Part shown: piece after piece, positions 9,262-15,500 of the stretch
Position numbering within the stretch: the first letter of the stretch is position 1
Layout of the letters: every line of letters starts with the position of its first letter
Assembly (NCBI GenBank): GCA_002339265.1
Contig: DDKG01000137.1
Location: 7,955-24,386, forward strand
Length of the DNA stretch: 16,432 nt
Direction: 5' to 3'
Origin: Massilia sp. UBA2604
GTDB taxonomy: Bacteria; Pseudomonadota; Gammaproteobacteria; Burkholderiales; Burkholderiaceae_D
Notes under the pieces: model-generated
What the model was told of the DNA's origin: nothing
The model's database searches: none
The model's input: only the letters and a program-made list of their open reading frames with translations
Translations under genes and position numbers: made by a program

Positions 9262-10209
9262 ATGTTCTGTTCACATTGCGGCGCGCAGATGGCGCCGGAC
9301 GCCGCGTATTGCTCCGTCTGCGGCAAGGCCGCCGGCACTGCCCCGGTCAACCTCGACAAGTCTGCGGCACCTGCGCCACACTCGGATGGCAGCATTCCGG
9401 ATGGCGTCAAAGGCTGGAGCTGGGGCGCCTTCCTGCTCAACTGGATCTGGGCGATCGGCAACCGCAGCTGGATCGGGCTGCTGGCCATCGTTCCCTACGT
9501 CGGCTGGATCATGGCGTTCTGGCTCGGCTTCAAGGGGCGCGAGATGGCCTGGAAGAACAAGCAATGGGACAGCCTGGAACACTTCAACCGGGTCCAGCGA
9601 AAATGGTCGCAGTGGGGGATCGGCATCACGGTCGCCGCTATCGTGCTGGCCGTGCTGGCGGCGATGTTCGCGCCCGATGTCGCCGATGTGGACCGCACCG
9701 TCACCGTGCAGCGCAGCGAAGCGCCCGCGCGCACGGACGACGCCGCCGTGACCGCGCGCGGCATCGTCGACAGCAATGCCGAGAACCTGCCGGCCTCGCT
9801 GTCGACCGTCGCCGGCCTGCTCGACCGCCGCACGAACGCCGACGGCAGCCGCGCCGTGACGCTCGGCGGCAGGGTCTTGTTCAGCGGCGAGGACGCCGGC
9901 TGGCAGTTCCCGCTGCGCAGCTTTGCGCTGTCGGGCGGCCGGGAAGCGATCCTGATGGCCAGCAGCGGCGGCCGCGGCACAAGCTGCGAGACCCTGTTCT
10001 TCTTCCTGCTGGCCGATGCCTCCGGCGTCAGGCCGACGCCGATGTTCGGCACCTGCGCCGCGCGCGGCAGCTACGTGCAGCGCGGCGACACGATCGAGTT
10101 CGAACTGCCGGACGTCAACGGCGTCTCGACGATCGTGCTCGAGAACGGTGTCGTGACCGCGAACGGCCAGCCGGTCAGCCTGACCGGCATGAACGACCCG
10201 TCGCGCTAA
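9262..10209 (+). CDS. Zinc-ribbon membrane protein of unknown function
   Basis: The 315-residue protein begins with a double zinc knuckle, Cys3-x2-Cys6 and Cys17-x2-Cys20 (MFCSHCGAQM, YCSVCG), typical of zinc-ribbon membrane proteins. A linker leads to GWSWGAFLLNWIWAIGNRSW and a hydrophobic stretch at about residues 52-90. An amphipathic WKNKQWDSLEHF region follows, then a membrane segment at about 116-137. This middle part resembles DUF2628-like membrane modules. The remaining 175 or so residues are predicted soluble, with alternating strand patterns and two Cys (in TSCETLFF and FGTCAARG) that could pair in the periplasm. ATG 9262 has only weak AGAAAGA upstream. Function is not known. It ends 13 bases from the convergent tupA stop. 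Confidence 0.85.
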   Translation: MFCSHCGAQMAPDAAYCSVCGKAAGTAPVNLDKSAAPAPHSDGSIPDGVKGWSWGAFLLNWIWAIGNRSWIGLLAIVPYVGWIMAFWLGFKGREMAWKNKQWDSLEHFNRVQRKWSQWGIGITVAAIVLAVLAAMFAPDVADVDRTVTVQRSEAPARTDDAAVTARGIVDSNAENLPASLSTVAGLLDRRTNADGSRAVTLGGRVLFSGEDAGWQFPLRSFALSGGREAILMASSGGRGTSCETLFFFLLADASGVRPTPMFGTCAARGSYVQRGDTIEFELPDVNGVSTIVLENGVVTANGQPVSLTGMNDPSR

Positions 10210-10222
10210 TAGGGTCCAACGC

Positions 10223-11026
10223 TCAGCGCAGCGGCGCGAAGAACAGCTGTTCCCCGGCCGGCTTGAACGCCGCGATGCGCGCCTGGCCTTCCGGCGAGGT
10301 GATCCACTCGATCAGCTGTTTCGCTCCCTTGTAGTTCACCCCCGAATGCTTGGCCGGATTGACCGCGATGATGCCGTAGGGGTTGTACATGCGCTTGTCG
10401 CCTTCGACCACGATCGCCAGCCCGGTCTTGGCCTTGTAGGCGCCGTAGGTTGCGCGGTCGGTCAGCGTATAAGCGCGCATCTCGGCCGCCATGTTCAGCA
10501 CTTCTCCCATCCCAAGGCCGGCCGAAACGTAGTTGGCGCCCTGCGGCTTGACGGCGGCGCGCTGCCAGTAGCCCTTTTCCATCACATCGGTGCCCGAGTT
10601 GTCGCCGCGCGAGATGAACTTGACGTTCGTCGCCGCGATGCGCTTGAAGGCGTCGACCACGTCCTTCGAGCCCTTGATGCGGGCCGGATCGGCTTCCGGG
10701 CCGACCACGATGAAGTCGTTGTACATCACGTCGCGCCGGTCCACGCCCCAGCCTTCCTCGACGAACTTGTCTTCCGCCTCGCGTGCGTGGACCAGGGTCA
10801 CGTCGACGTCGCCGTTCTTCGCCAGTTCGAGCGCCTTGCCGGTGCCGACCGAGATCACGTGGACTTTGGTATTGGTTTTCGCTTCGAACACCGGCAGCAG
10901 GTGCTTGAGCAGGCCCGAGTTCTCGGTGCTGGTGGTGGTCGACAGCTTGATCACCTCTTGCGCCAGCACCGAAGGCGAGGCGAAGGTGGCGCACAGCAGG
11001 ATGGCTAGCAGTGAACGGCGTTGCAT
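10223..11026 (-). CDS. tupA: Tungstate ABC transporter substrate-binding protein
   Basis: TupA is the periplasmic protein that captures tungstate for the TupBC importer. The 267-residue precursor has a signal peptide (MQRRSLLAILLCATFASPSV, likely cut after Ala22). The family oxyanion-binding motifs follow: TTTSTENSGLL (residues 30-40), GTGKALELAKNGDVDVTLVHA (from about 61) and SRGDNSGT (139-146). MYNDFIVVGPEADPA is also typical of TupA rather than of the molybdate protein ModA. ATG ends at 11026 and AAGGAG (plus-strand complement at about 11033-11038) lies upstream at good spacing. It is the last gene of the fdhD-tupB-tupC-tupA run, 25 bases after tupC, and faces the zinc-ribbon gene with no terminator visible in the 13-base gap. 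Confidence 0.93.
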   Translation of the reverse strand: MQRRSLLAILLCATFASPSVLAQEVIKLSTTTSTENSGLLKHLLPVFEAKTNTKVHVISVGTGKALELAKNGDVDVTLVHAREAEDKFVEEGWGVDRRDVMYNDFIVVGPEADPARIKGSKDVVDAFKRIAATNVKFISRGDNSGTDVMEKGYWQRAAVKPQGANYVSAGLGMGEVLNMAAEMRAYTLTDRATYGAYKAKTGLAIVVEGDKRMYNPYGIIAVNPAKHSGVNYKGAKQLIEWITSPEGQARIAAFKPAGEQLFFAPLR

Positions 11027-11051
11027 GGTTTTCTCCTTGTTGTAATGAGGT

Positions 11052-11705
11052 TCATCGTACTTCCAGGTGCCCCTCGCGCAGCTTGAGCCGCCGCACGCCG
11101 GGCAGGTTGATCAGGTCGCGGTCGTGGCAGGCCATCACCACGCTGGCGCCCTGCCCGACCAGGGTCGGGATCAGCCCGATCACCTGTTCGCGCGCCGCGC
11201 CGTCGAGGTTCGCGGTCGGTTCGTCCAGCAGCAGCAGGCGCGGTTGCAGCACGCGCGCGCGCGCCAGCGCCACGCGCTGCTTCTCGCCGCCCGACAGGCG
11301 CGCGGGATCGTTGTCGCGCAGGTGCAGCACCCCGGCCCAGGCCATCGCCTCGTCGACCAGGCCGCGCACCTGGCGCCGCTCGACGCCGCGCGCCAGCAGG
11401 CCGTAGGCGATGTTGTGGCCGACGCTGGTCGAGAACATGATCGGATGCTGGTGCACGTAGACGATGCCGCGCCGCAGCTCGCGCGGATACGGGTACAGCG
11501 GCAGGCGGCTGCCTTCGAATTCGACCGTGCAGGCGTCGCAACGTTCCAGGCCGCCGAGCATGCGCAGCAAGGTGCTTTTGCCGGTGCCGTTGGCGCCGGT
11601 CAGCACGCAGGCGCTGCCCTTCTCGATCTCGAGCCGGGCGATATCGAACAGCAGGCGCTCGCCATAGGCCTTGCGCAGGCCGTGCACCGTCAGCAAGGAG
11701 GTCAC
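11052..11705 (-). CDS. tupC: Tungstate ABC transporter ATP-binding protein
   Basis: This 217-residue ABC ATPase drives tungstate import with TupB. Walker A is GANGTGKST (residues 37-45), the Q-loop region is YVHQHPIMF, the signature LSGGEKQR starts at residue 137, Walker B is LLLLDEPTANLD (Asp161/Glu162), and the H-loop His is His194. Its short length without a C-terminal regulatory domain matches TupC, whereas molybdate ModC usually carries extra MOP/TOBE domains. Translation starts with GTG at 11705-11703, overlapping the tupB TGA by four bases, so translational coupling is likely. All catalytic residues are present. Substrate assignment follows from the adjacent TupA and TupB. Confidence 0.93.
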   Translation of the reverse strand: MTSLLTVHGLRKAYGERLLFDIARLEIEKGSACVLTGANGTGKSTLLRMLGGLERCDACTVEFEGSRLPLYPYPRELRRGIVYVHQHPIMFSTSVGHNIAYGLLARGVERRQVRGLVDEAMAWAGVLHLRDNDPARLSGGEKQRVALARARVLQPRLLLLDEPTANLDGAAREQVIGLIPTLVGQGASVVMACHDRDLINLPGVRRLKLREGHLEVR

Positions 11706-12409
11706 AGGCGTGCCCCCGGATTATGCGCCTCGCCCTGCAGCAGCACCAGCACGCCGTTCATCAGCAGCGCCAGCGTCACCAGCACGATGCCCAGCGCGAT
11801 GCCCTGGGCGAACTCGCCCTTGCTGGTCTCGAGCGCGATCGCGGTGGTGATGGTGCGGGTCTCGCCCTCGATATTCCCGCCCACCATCAGCGCGCAGCCG
11901 ACTTCCGAGATCACGCGCCCGAAGCCGCTGATCACGGCCGCCATCACGCCATATCTCGCCTCGTGCAGCACGGTGAGCATCACCCGCATGCGCGAGGCGC
12001 CGTGGGCGATCGCGGTCTCGGCGTAGCGCGGGTCGAGCGCCTGCACCGCGGCCAGGGTAAACGCCAGCAGCACCGGCAGGCCGATGATCATCTGTCCGAG
12101 CACGATGCCGGGCTGCGAGAACAGCCATTCGAGCCCGCCCAGCGGTCCGCGCCGCGACAGCATCAGGTAGAGCAGCAGGCCGATCAAAACGGTGGGCAGC
12201 GACAGCGCGGCCTGGGCCAGCCAGACCGCGATGCGCCGTCCCGGAAAGCGGTGCATCGCGATCAGGTAGCCGAGCAGCACCGCCGGCGGCGCGGCCAGCA
12301 TCAGGCCCATCAGGCTGGTCTTGATCGAGACCCAGACGATATGCCACAGGGCCGGGTCGCCGCTGAACAGCAGGGCGAACGCATGCGATGTGGCGTCGAG
12401 CAGCGCCAT
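11702..12409 (-). CDS. tupB: Tungstate ABC transporter permease
   Basis: This 235-residue inner-membrane permease forms the channel of the tungstate importer. About five hydrophobic segments are seen, among them VSIKTSLMGLMLAAPPAVLL, ALSLPTVLIGLLLYLML, MIIGLPVLLAFTLAAVQAL and IALGIVLVTLALLMNGVLVL. The cytoplasmic coupling (EAA-like) loop is ETAIAHGASRMRVML, followed by FGRVISEVGCALMVGGNIEG, which is characteristic of TupB. The ATG at 12409-12407 overlaps the fdhD TGA by one base (TGATG). The frame stays open far upstream through fdhD, but that extension is an out-of-frame shadow and the true start is the coupled ATG. The TGA overlaps the tupC GTG. Confidence 0.93.
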   Translation of the reverse strand: MALLDATSHAFALLFSGDPALWHIVWVSIKTSLMGLMLAAPPAVLLGYLIAMHRFPGRRIAVWLAQAALSLPTVLIGLLLYLMLSRRGPLGGLEWLFSQPGIVLGQMIIGLPVLLAFTLAAVQALDPRYAETAIAHGASRMRVMLTVLHEARYGVMAAVISGFGRVISEVGCALMVGGNIEGETRTITTAIALETSKGEFAQGIALGIVLVTLALLMNGVLVLLQGEAHNPGARL

Positions 12410-13353
12410 CAATCGCGGGGGGCGCCGTCGGTGCGCAGGTCCGGGCGGACGTAGGGCGTGTCCAGCAGCTGCGGCTCGAACACCAGGCGTTCGTGCCCGG
12501 CCAGCAGCAGGAAGTGGCGTCCGCTGCAGCGCGCCAGCAGCGACATGCCGATCCGCTCGGCCACCATCTGGCCCATCTGCGTCGTGCCCGAGCGCGACAG
12601 CAGGAAGGGAATGCCCATCTGGGCGCCCTTGATCACCATCTCGGACGTGAGCCGGCCGGTGGTATAGAACACCTTGTCGGCGCCGTCGACGCCGTCGAGC
12701 CACATCAGGCCGGCAATGGCGTCCACCGCGTTGTGGCGGCCCACGTCCTCGACGAAGTACAGCAGGTCTCCAGCCGCCGTGAACAGCGCGCAGCCGTGCA
12801 CCGAGCCGGCCTGCTTGTAGACCGATTGCTGGGTGCGGATGGTGTCGACGATACGGTAGACGCTCGCTTGCGCCAGGCGCGCATCCGCGGGCAGCGCGAT
12901 CCGGTCCACCTCGTCCATCAGGCCGCCGAACACCGAGCCCTGGCCGCAGCCAGTGGTGACCACCTTCTTCGCGGTGCGCGCCTCGACGTCCTGGATCCCG
13001 TGGCGGGTGACCACGGCCACCGCGTCCACCGACCAGTCGACCTGGATCGACACGATGTCGTCCAGCGCGCGCACCAGGCGCTGGTTGCGCAGGTAGCCCA
13101 GCACCAGCGCCTCGGGCGCGCCGCCCAGCGTCATCAGGGTGACCAGCTCGCGCCGGTCGACGTAGATCGTCAGCGGCCGTTCGGCCGGGATGGCGATGGC
13201 GGAGCGGCGTCCGCGCTCGTCGATCGCCAGCACCTCGTGGGTCAGGATGGCGCGCGCCTCGGACAGCACCGGCCGCCCGGCCGGCGAGCCGTAGCGCGCA
13301 TCGCTGCGCATCGCGCTGTGCACCCCGCTGCCGCTTGCGTCCTTCCTGGCCAA
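12409..13353 (-). CDS. fdhD: Formate dehydrogenase accessory sulfurtransferase FdhD
   Basis: FdhD takes sulfur from the cysteine desulfurase IscS and adds it to the Mo/W-bisPGD cofactor of formate dehydrogenase. The protein has 314 residues, longer than E. coli FdhD (about 277), with a variable N-terminal extension of 30 or so residues. Motifs seen are VTTGCGQGS (Cys136), EDVGRHNAVDAI, VFYTTGRLTSEMV and SRSGTTQMG. The family CxxC loop is C-G-Q-G here, so only the first Cys remains. The start is TTG at 13353-13351, supported by AGGAG (plus-strand CTCCT 13362-13366) at good spacing. An internal ATG at residue 15 lacks such a site. It is the first gene of the fdhD-tupBCA run. Confidence 0.93.
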   Translation of the reverse strand: MARKDASGSGVHSAMRSDARYGSPAGRPVLSEARAILTHEVLAIDERGRRSAIAIPAERPLTIYVDRRELVTLMTLGGAPEALVLGYLRNQRLVRALDDIVSIQVDWSVDAVAVVTRHGIQDVEARTAKKVVTTGCGQGSVFGGLMDEVDRIALPADARLAQASVYRIVDTIRTQQSVYKQAGSVHGCALFTAAGDLLYFVEDVGRHNAVDAIAGLMWLDGVDGADKVFYTTGRLTSEMVIKGAQMGIPFLLSRSGTTQMGQMVAERIGMSLLARCSGRHFLLLAGHERLVFEPQLLDTPYVRPDLRTDGAPRD

Positions 13354-13394
13354 GACACTGTCTCCTGTTCGTTGTTGGCGGTTTTACAAAAAAC

Positions 13395-13400
13395 AGTATA
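13395..13400 (-). promoter_or_regulatory. Candidate -10 for the fdhD-tupBCA operon
   Basis: On the minus strand the sequence reads TATACT, five of six matches to TATAAT, about 42 bases before the fdhD TTG. The leader would be about 35 bases. No recognizable -35 is found 16-18 bases upstream, so activator dependence is possible. Confidence 0.4.
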
Positions 13401-13442
13401 AACCTCCCAGCACGGCGCACGGCTGAAATCATTTACTTTTGT

Positions 13443-13456
13443 GCAAGTTCACTTGC
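13443..13456. promoter_or_regulatory. Palindromic candidate operator over the acyl-CoA synthetase -35
   Basis: GCAAGT and ACTTGC form perfect 6-base arms with a 2-base centre (TC). The right arm runs into TTGCGA (13453-13458), the -35 of the plus-strand promoter. A bound regulator would block or direct that promoter. GTGCA 13441-13445 and TGCAC 13459-13463 form an outer imperfectly centred pair. The regulator family is not recognised. Confidence 0.45.
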
Positions 13457-13481
13457 GATGCACCGCATCAGGCGGTATAAC
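13453..13481 (+). promoter_or_regulatory. Sigma-70-type promoter of the acyl-CoA synthetase gene
   Basis: TTGCGA (13453-13458, 4/6 match) and TATAAC (13476-13481, 5/6 match) are separated by exactly 17 bases. Transcription would begin near 13488, giving a leader of about 24 bases before ATG 13512. This also argues against the in-frame ATG at 13458, which lies at the end of the -35 hexamer. Confidence 0.6.
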
Positions 13482-13511
13482 GTCTGCCCCTGTCGACCCA
13501 TCACCCGCATC

Positions 13512-14999
13512 ATGCCGTCCACCGCCTTTCGCCGCATCAGCGACATCCTGCACCACGGCGCCGCCCACGCCCCGGACAATCCGGCGCTGATCGACGACGG
13601 CCGCACGTGGTCGTATGCGCAGCTGGCCGCCGCCGCCGATGCGTATGCGGCGCTGCTGCGCGCACTCGACGTGCGTCCAGGCGACCGCGTGATGGTGGTG
13701 GCCGAGAATGGCGTGGCCCAGGTGGCGCTGCTGTTCGCCGCGGCCGCCGTCGACGCCTGGAGCGTCAGCGTCAACGCGCGCCTGAGCGAGGGCGAGCTGG
13801 AAACCATGCGCGCCCACAGCGGCGCGCGGCGCGTGCTCTACGTGACGGGCAATTCGCCGGACGCCGCACGGCACGCGGCGCGCGCCGGCGCCAGGCCCTG
13901 CGCCGATGGCGTGCTGGCCGGCCCGCTGGACGACACCTGCATTCCCGAACCGGTGGACGCCGGCGGCGACCAGGTCGCGGCCCTGGTCTACACCAGCGGC
14001 ACCACCGGCCAGCCCAAGGGCGTGATGCTCAACCACGCCGGCCTGCTGTTCGTGGCCGCCACCTCGAGCCGCCTGCGCGGGCTGCAGCCGGGCGACCACG
14101 CCTGGGGCGGCCTGCCGTTCTCGCACGTGTACGGCCTGGCCTCGGTGCTGCTGGGCACCCTGTATGCGGGCGCCTGCCTGCGGCTGGCGCCGCGCTTCGA
14201 TGCCGGCGCCCTGCTGGCGTCGATCCGCGCGGGCGAACTGACCATCGTGCAGGGCGTGCCGGCGATGTATGCGCGCCTGCTGGCGCAGGCCCAGGCGAAT
14301 GATGAAGCCATGCCGATTCCTTCGCGCCTGCGCTTCTGCTACGCCGGCGGCTCGCCGCTCGATCCCGCCCTCAAGCGCGCGGTCGAGGCCCTGTTCGGCC
14401 TGCCCCTGCACAACGGCTACGGCCTGACCGAGGGCGGCCCGACCGTCAGCCAGACCCGGCTCGACGCGCCGCGCACCGACAGCGCGGTTGGCCTGCCGAT
14501 TCCCGGCGCCGAGGTGCGCATCGTCAGGCGCGACGGCGTCGACGTCGCGCCGGGCGCGGCGGGCGAACTGTGGATGCGCGGTCCGGGACGCATGCGCGGC
14601 TACTACCGCGACCAGGCCGCCACCGCCGCCGCGCTGCAGCCGGGTGGCTGGCTGGCGACCGGCGACCTGGCGCGCCAGGAATCCGACGGCGCCCTGTTCC
14701 TGCTGGGGCGCACGCGCGAGCTGATCATCCGGTCCGGCTTCAACGTCTATCCGGTGGAGGTCGAGACCGCGCTGAACGCGCATCCGGCGGTCGTGCAGTC
14801 GGCCGTGGTGGGCCGGCCGCTGCCGGGGGCCGAGGAAGAAGTGGTGGCCTTCGTCGAGGCGCGCGGCGTCGACGAGGCGGCGCTGCAGGCCTGGCTGCGC
14901 CTGCGCCTGGCGCCCTACAAGCGCCCGGCGCGCATCGTCTTCATGGACGCGCTGCCGGCGGCGCCAAGCGGCAAGATTCTCAAGAGCCGGCTCCCTTGA
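13512..14999 (+). CDS. Class I adenylate-forming acyl-CoA synthetase (AMP-binding)
   Basis: This 495-residue ANL-family enzyme should activate a carboxylic acid to acyl-AMP and then acyl-CoA. Core motifs are intact: YTSGTTGQPKG (residues 160-170, P-loop), GYGLTEGG (302-309), TGDL (383-386), RELIIRSGFNVYPVEVE (hinge region), and PSGKILK near the C-terminus with catalytic Lys488. The short N-terminus and total length fit fatty-acid or aryl-CoA ligases, but the chain length or ring specificity cannot be read from sequence alone. Start ATG 13512 (MPSTAFRRISDILHHG) fits the family and the promoter at 13453-13481. No good Shine-Dalgarno is present, and an upstream in-frame start at 13458 is unlikely. 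It is divergent from fdhD. No neighbouring fatty-acid gene suggests the pathway. Confidence 0.9.
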   Translation: MPSTAFRRISDILHHGAAHAPDNPALIDDGRTWSYAQLAAAADAYAALLRALDVRPGDRVMVVAENGVAQVALLFAAAAVDAWSVSVNARLSEGELETMRAHSGARRVLYVTGNSPDAARHAARAGARPCADGVLAGPLDDTCIPEPVDAGGDQVAALVYTSGTTGQPKGVMLNHAGLLFVAATSSRLRGLQPGDHAWGGLPFSHVYGLASVLLGTLYAGACLRLAPRFDAGALLASIRAGELTIVQGVPAMYARLLAQAQANDEAMPIPSRLRFCYAGGSPLDPALKRAVEALFGLPLHNGYGLTEGGPTVSQTRLDAPRTDSAVGLPIPGAEVRIVRRDGVDVAPGAAGELWMRGPGRMRGYYRDQAATAAALQPGGWLATGDLARQESDGALFLLGRTRELIIRSGFNVYPVEVETALNAHPAVVQSAVVGRPLPGAEEEVVAFVEARGVDEAALQAWLRLRLAPYKRPARIVFMDALPAAPSGKILKSRLP

Positions 15000-15000
15000 C

Positions 15001-15090
15001 ACGTCCCCCCCGCGAAGGCGGGGGTCCAAGGTTGCCAGCATTTCGACGGCGCGTGCTGAACTTGGGTCCCCGCCTGCGCGGGAAGTCGTT
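15001..15090. repeat. REP-like inverted pair (REPIN-like element)
   Basis: Two related units in opposite orientation occupy the gap between convergent genes. Unit 1 (15001-15033) has stem CCCCCGC/GCGGGGG with a GAAG loop, then GTCCAAGGTT. Unit 2 (15059-15090) read on the other strand has CCCGC/GCGGG arms with a 4-base loop, then ACCCAAGTT. The spacer holds CAGCA (15036-15040) and TGCTG (15054-15058), so the whole 90 bases are a long imperfect palindrome. Such elements are dispersed in many proteobacterial genomes through RAYT transposases. No RAYT gene lies in this window. Confidence 0.6.
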
Positions 15091-15112
15091 ACCTCCAGTG
15101 GAGGCGACGACG

Positions 15113-15349
15113 TCAGCGCCGCCGCTTCTTCCAGTTGTAATCGGGCCCGGTGACGTCCACGCCGGGGTGCCCCACCACGTCCGGATGCTCCGAGCACATG
15201 GTGATGAAGCGCACGCCCTCGCCGGCGCGCTGGCGCTTGCGCAGCTCTTCCATGAACTGCATCGCGGGCACCATCTCGCTGGTGTCGAACGACCGGGCAT
15301 GGGCCTCGCTTTCCTCGTCGCCGACAACTGTCCAGTACACCATATACAT
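15113..15349 (-). CDS. Small conserved protein of unknown function
   Basis: The 78-residue protein starts MYMVYWTVVGDEESEAHARS and ends PDYNWKKRRR. It seems to match a short conserved family I recall from Oxalobacteraceae with the same YWTVV and DYNWKKR ends, but no function is known to me. It has a strand-rich start, an Arg/Gln-rich helix (MEELRKRQRAGEG), then VRFITMCSEHPD, which carries its single Cys. The start is ATG at 15349-15347, with GGGAG (plus CTCCC 15356-15360) six bases upstream. A longer in-frame start at 15391 lacks this site. The reading frame is intact with a single TGA. It is convergent with the acyl-CoA synthetase gene across the REPIN-like element. Confidence 0.75.
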   Translation of the reverse strand: MYMVYWTVVGDEESEAHARSFDTSEMVPAMQFMEELRKRQRAGEGVRFITMCSEHPDVVGHPGVDVTGPDYNWKKRRR

Positions 15350-15421
15350 GCCGCTCTCCCTGCCTGAGAATGCCTCCATTTTAATGCCCACAGAAAGTAG
15401 GATTTGTCCGAAAAAAGCCGA

Positions 15422-15443
15422 TTATGTGGGCCACTTCACATAA
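15422..15443. promoter_or_regulatory. CRP-like binding site
   Basis: TTATGTG (15422-15428) and CACATAA (15437-15443) are perfect arms with an 8-base spacer. The core TGTGG-N6-TCACA matches the CRP consensus TGTGA-N6-TCACA at nine of ten positions. The site lies in the divergent region, centred about 68 bases before the glycosidase-like ATG. On the minus strand it overlaps CATAAT (15426-15421), a possible -10 for the small conserved gene. Confidence 0.5.
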
Positions 15444-15450
15444 GCCGCCG

Positions 15451-15463
15451 TAACGGGCCGTTA
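15451..15463. promoter_or_regulatory. Short palindrome in the divergent region
   Basis: TAACGG and CCGTTA are perfect 6-base arms around one central G, 38 bases before the glycosidase-like ATG. It is placed where a repressor could act. No -10 or T-tract is clearly associated, so its role is unknown. Confidence 0.35.
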
Positions 15464-15500
15464 GGCTGGCACCTGTGTTCATCACGCAGGTACGGATTTC

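Noticed and set aside
12410..13432. Upstream extension of the tupB frame through fdhD
   Set aside because: The added residues are Arg/Pro/Gly-rich and out of frame with fdhD, whose protein is clearly real. The ATG at 12409 overlaps the fdhD stop and matches TupB.
15092..15104. CCTCC/GGAGG hairpin near the end of the small minus-strand gene as a terminator
   Set aside because: Only 5 bp of stem, with no T-tract on either strand.
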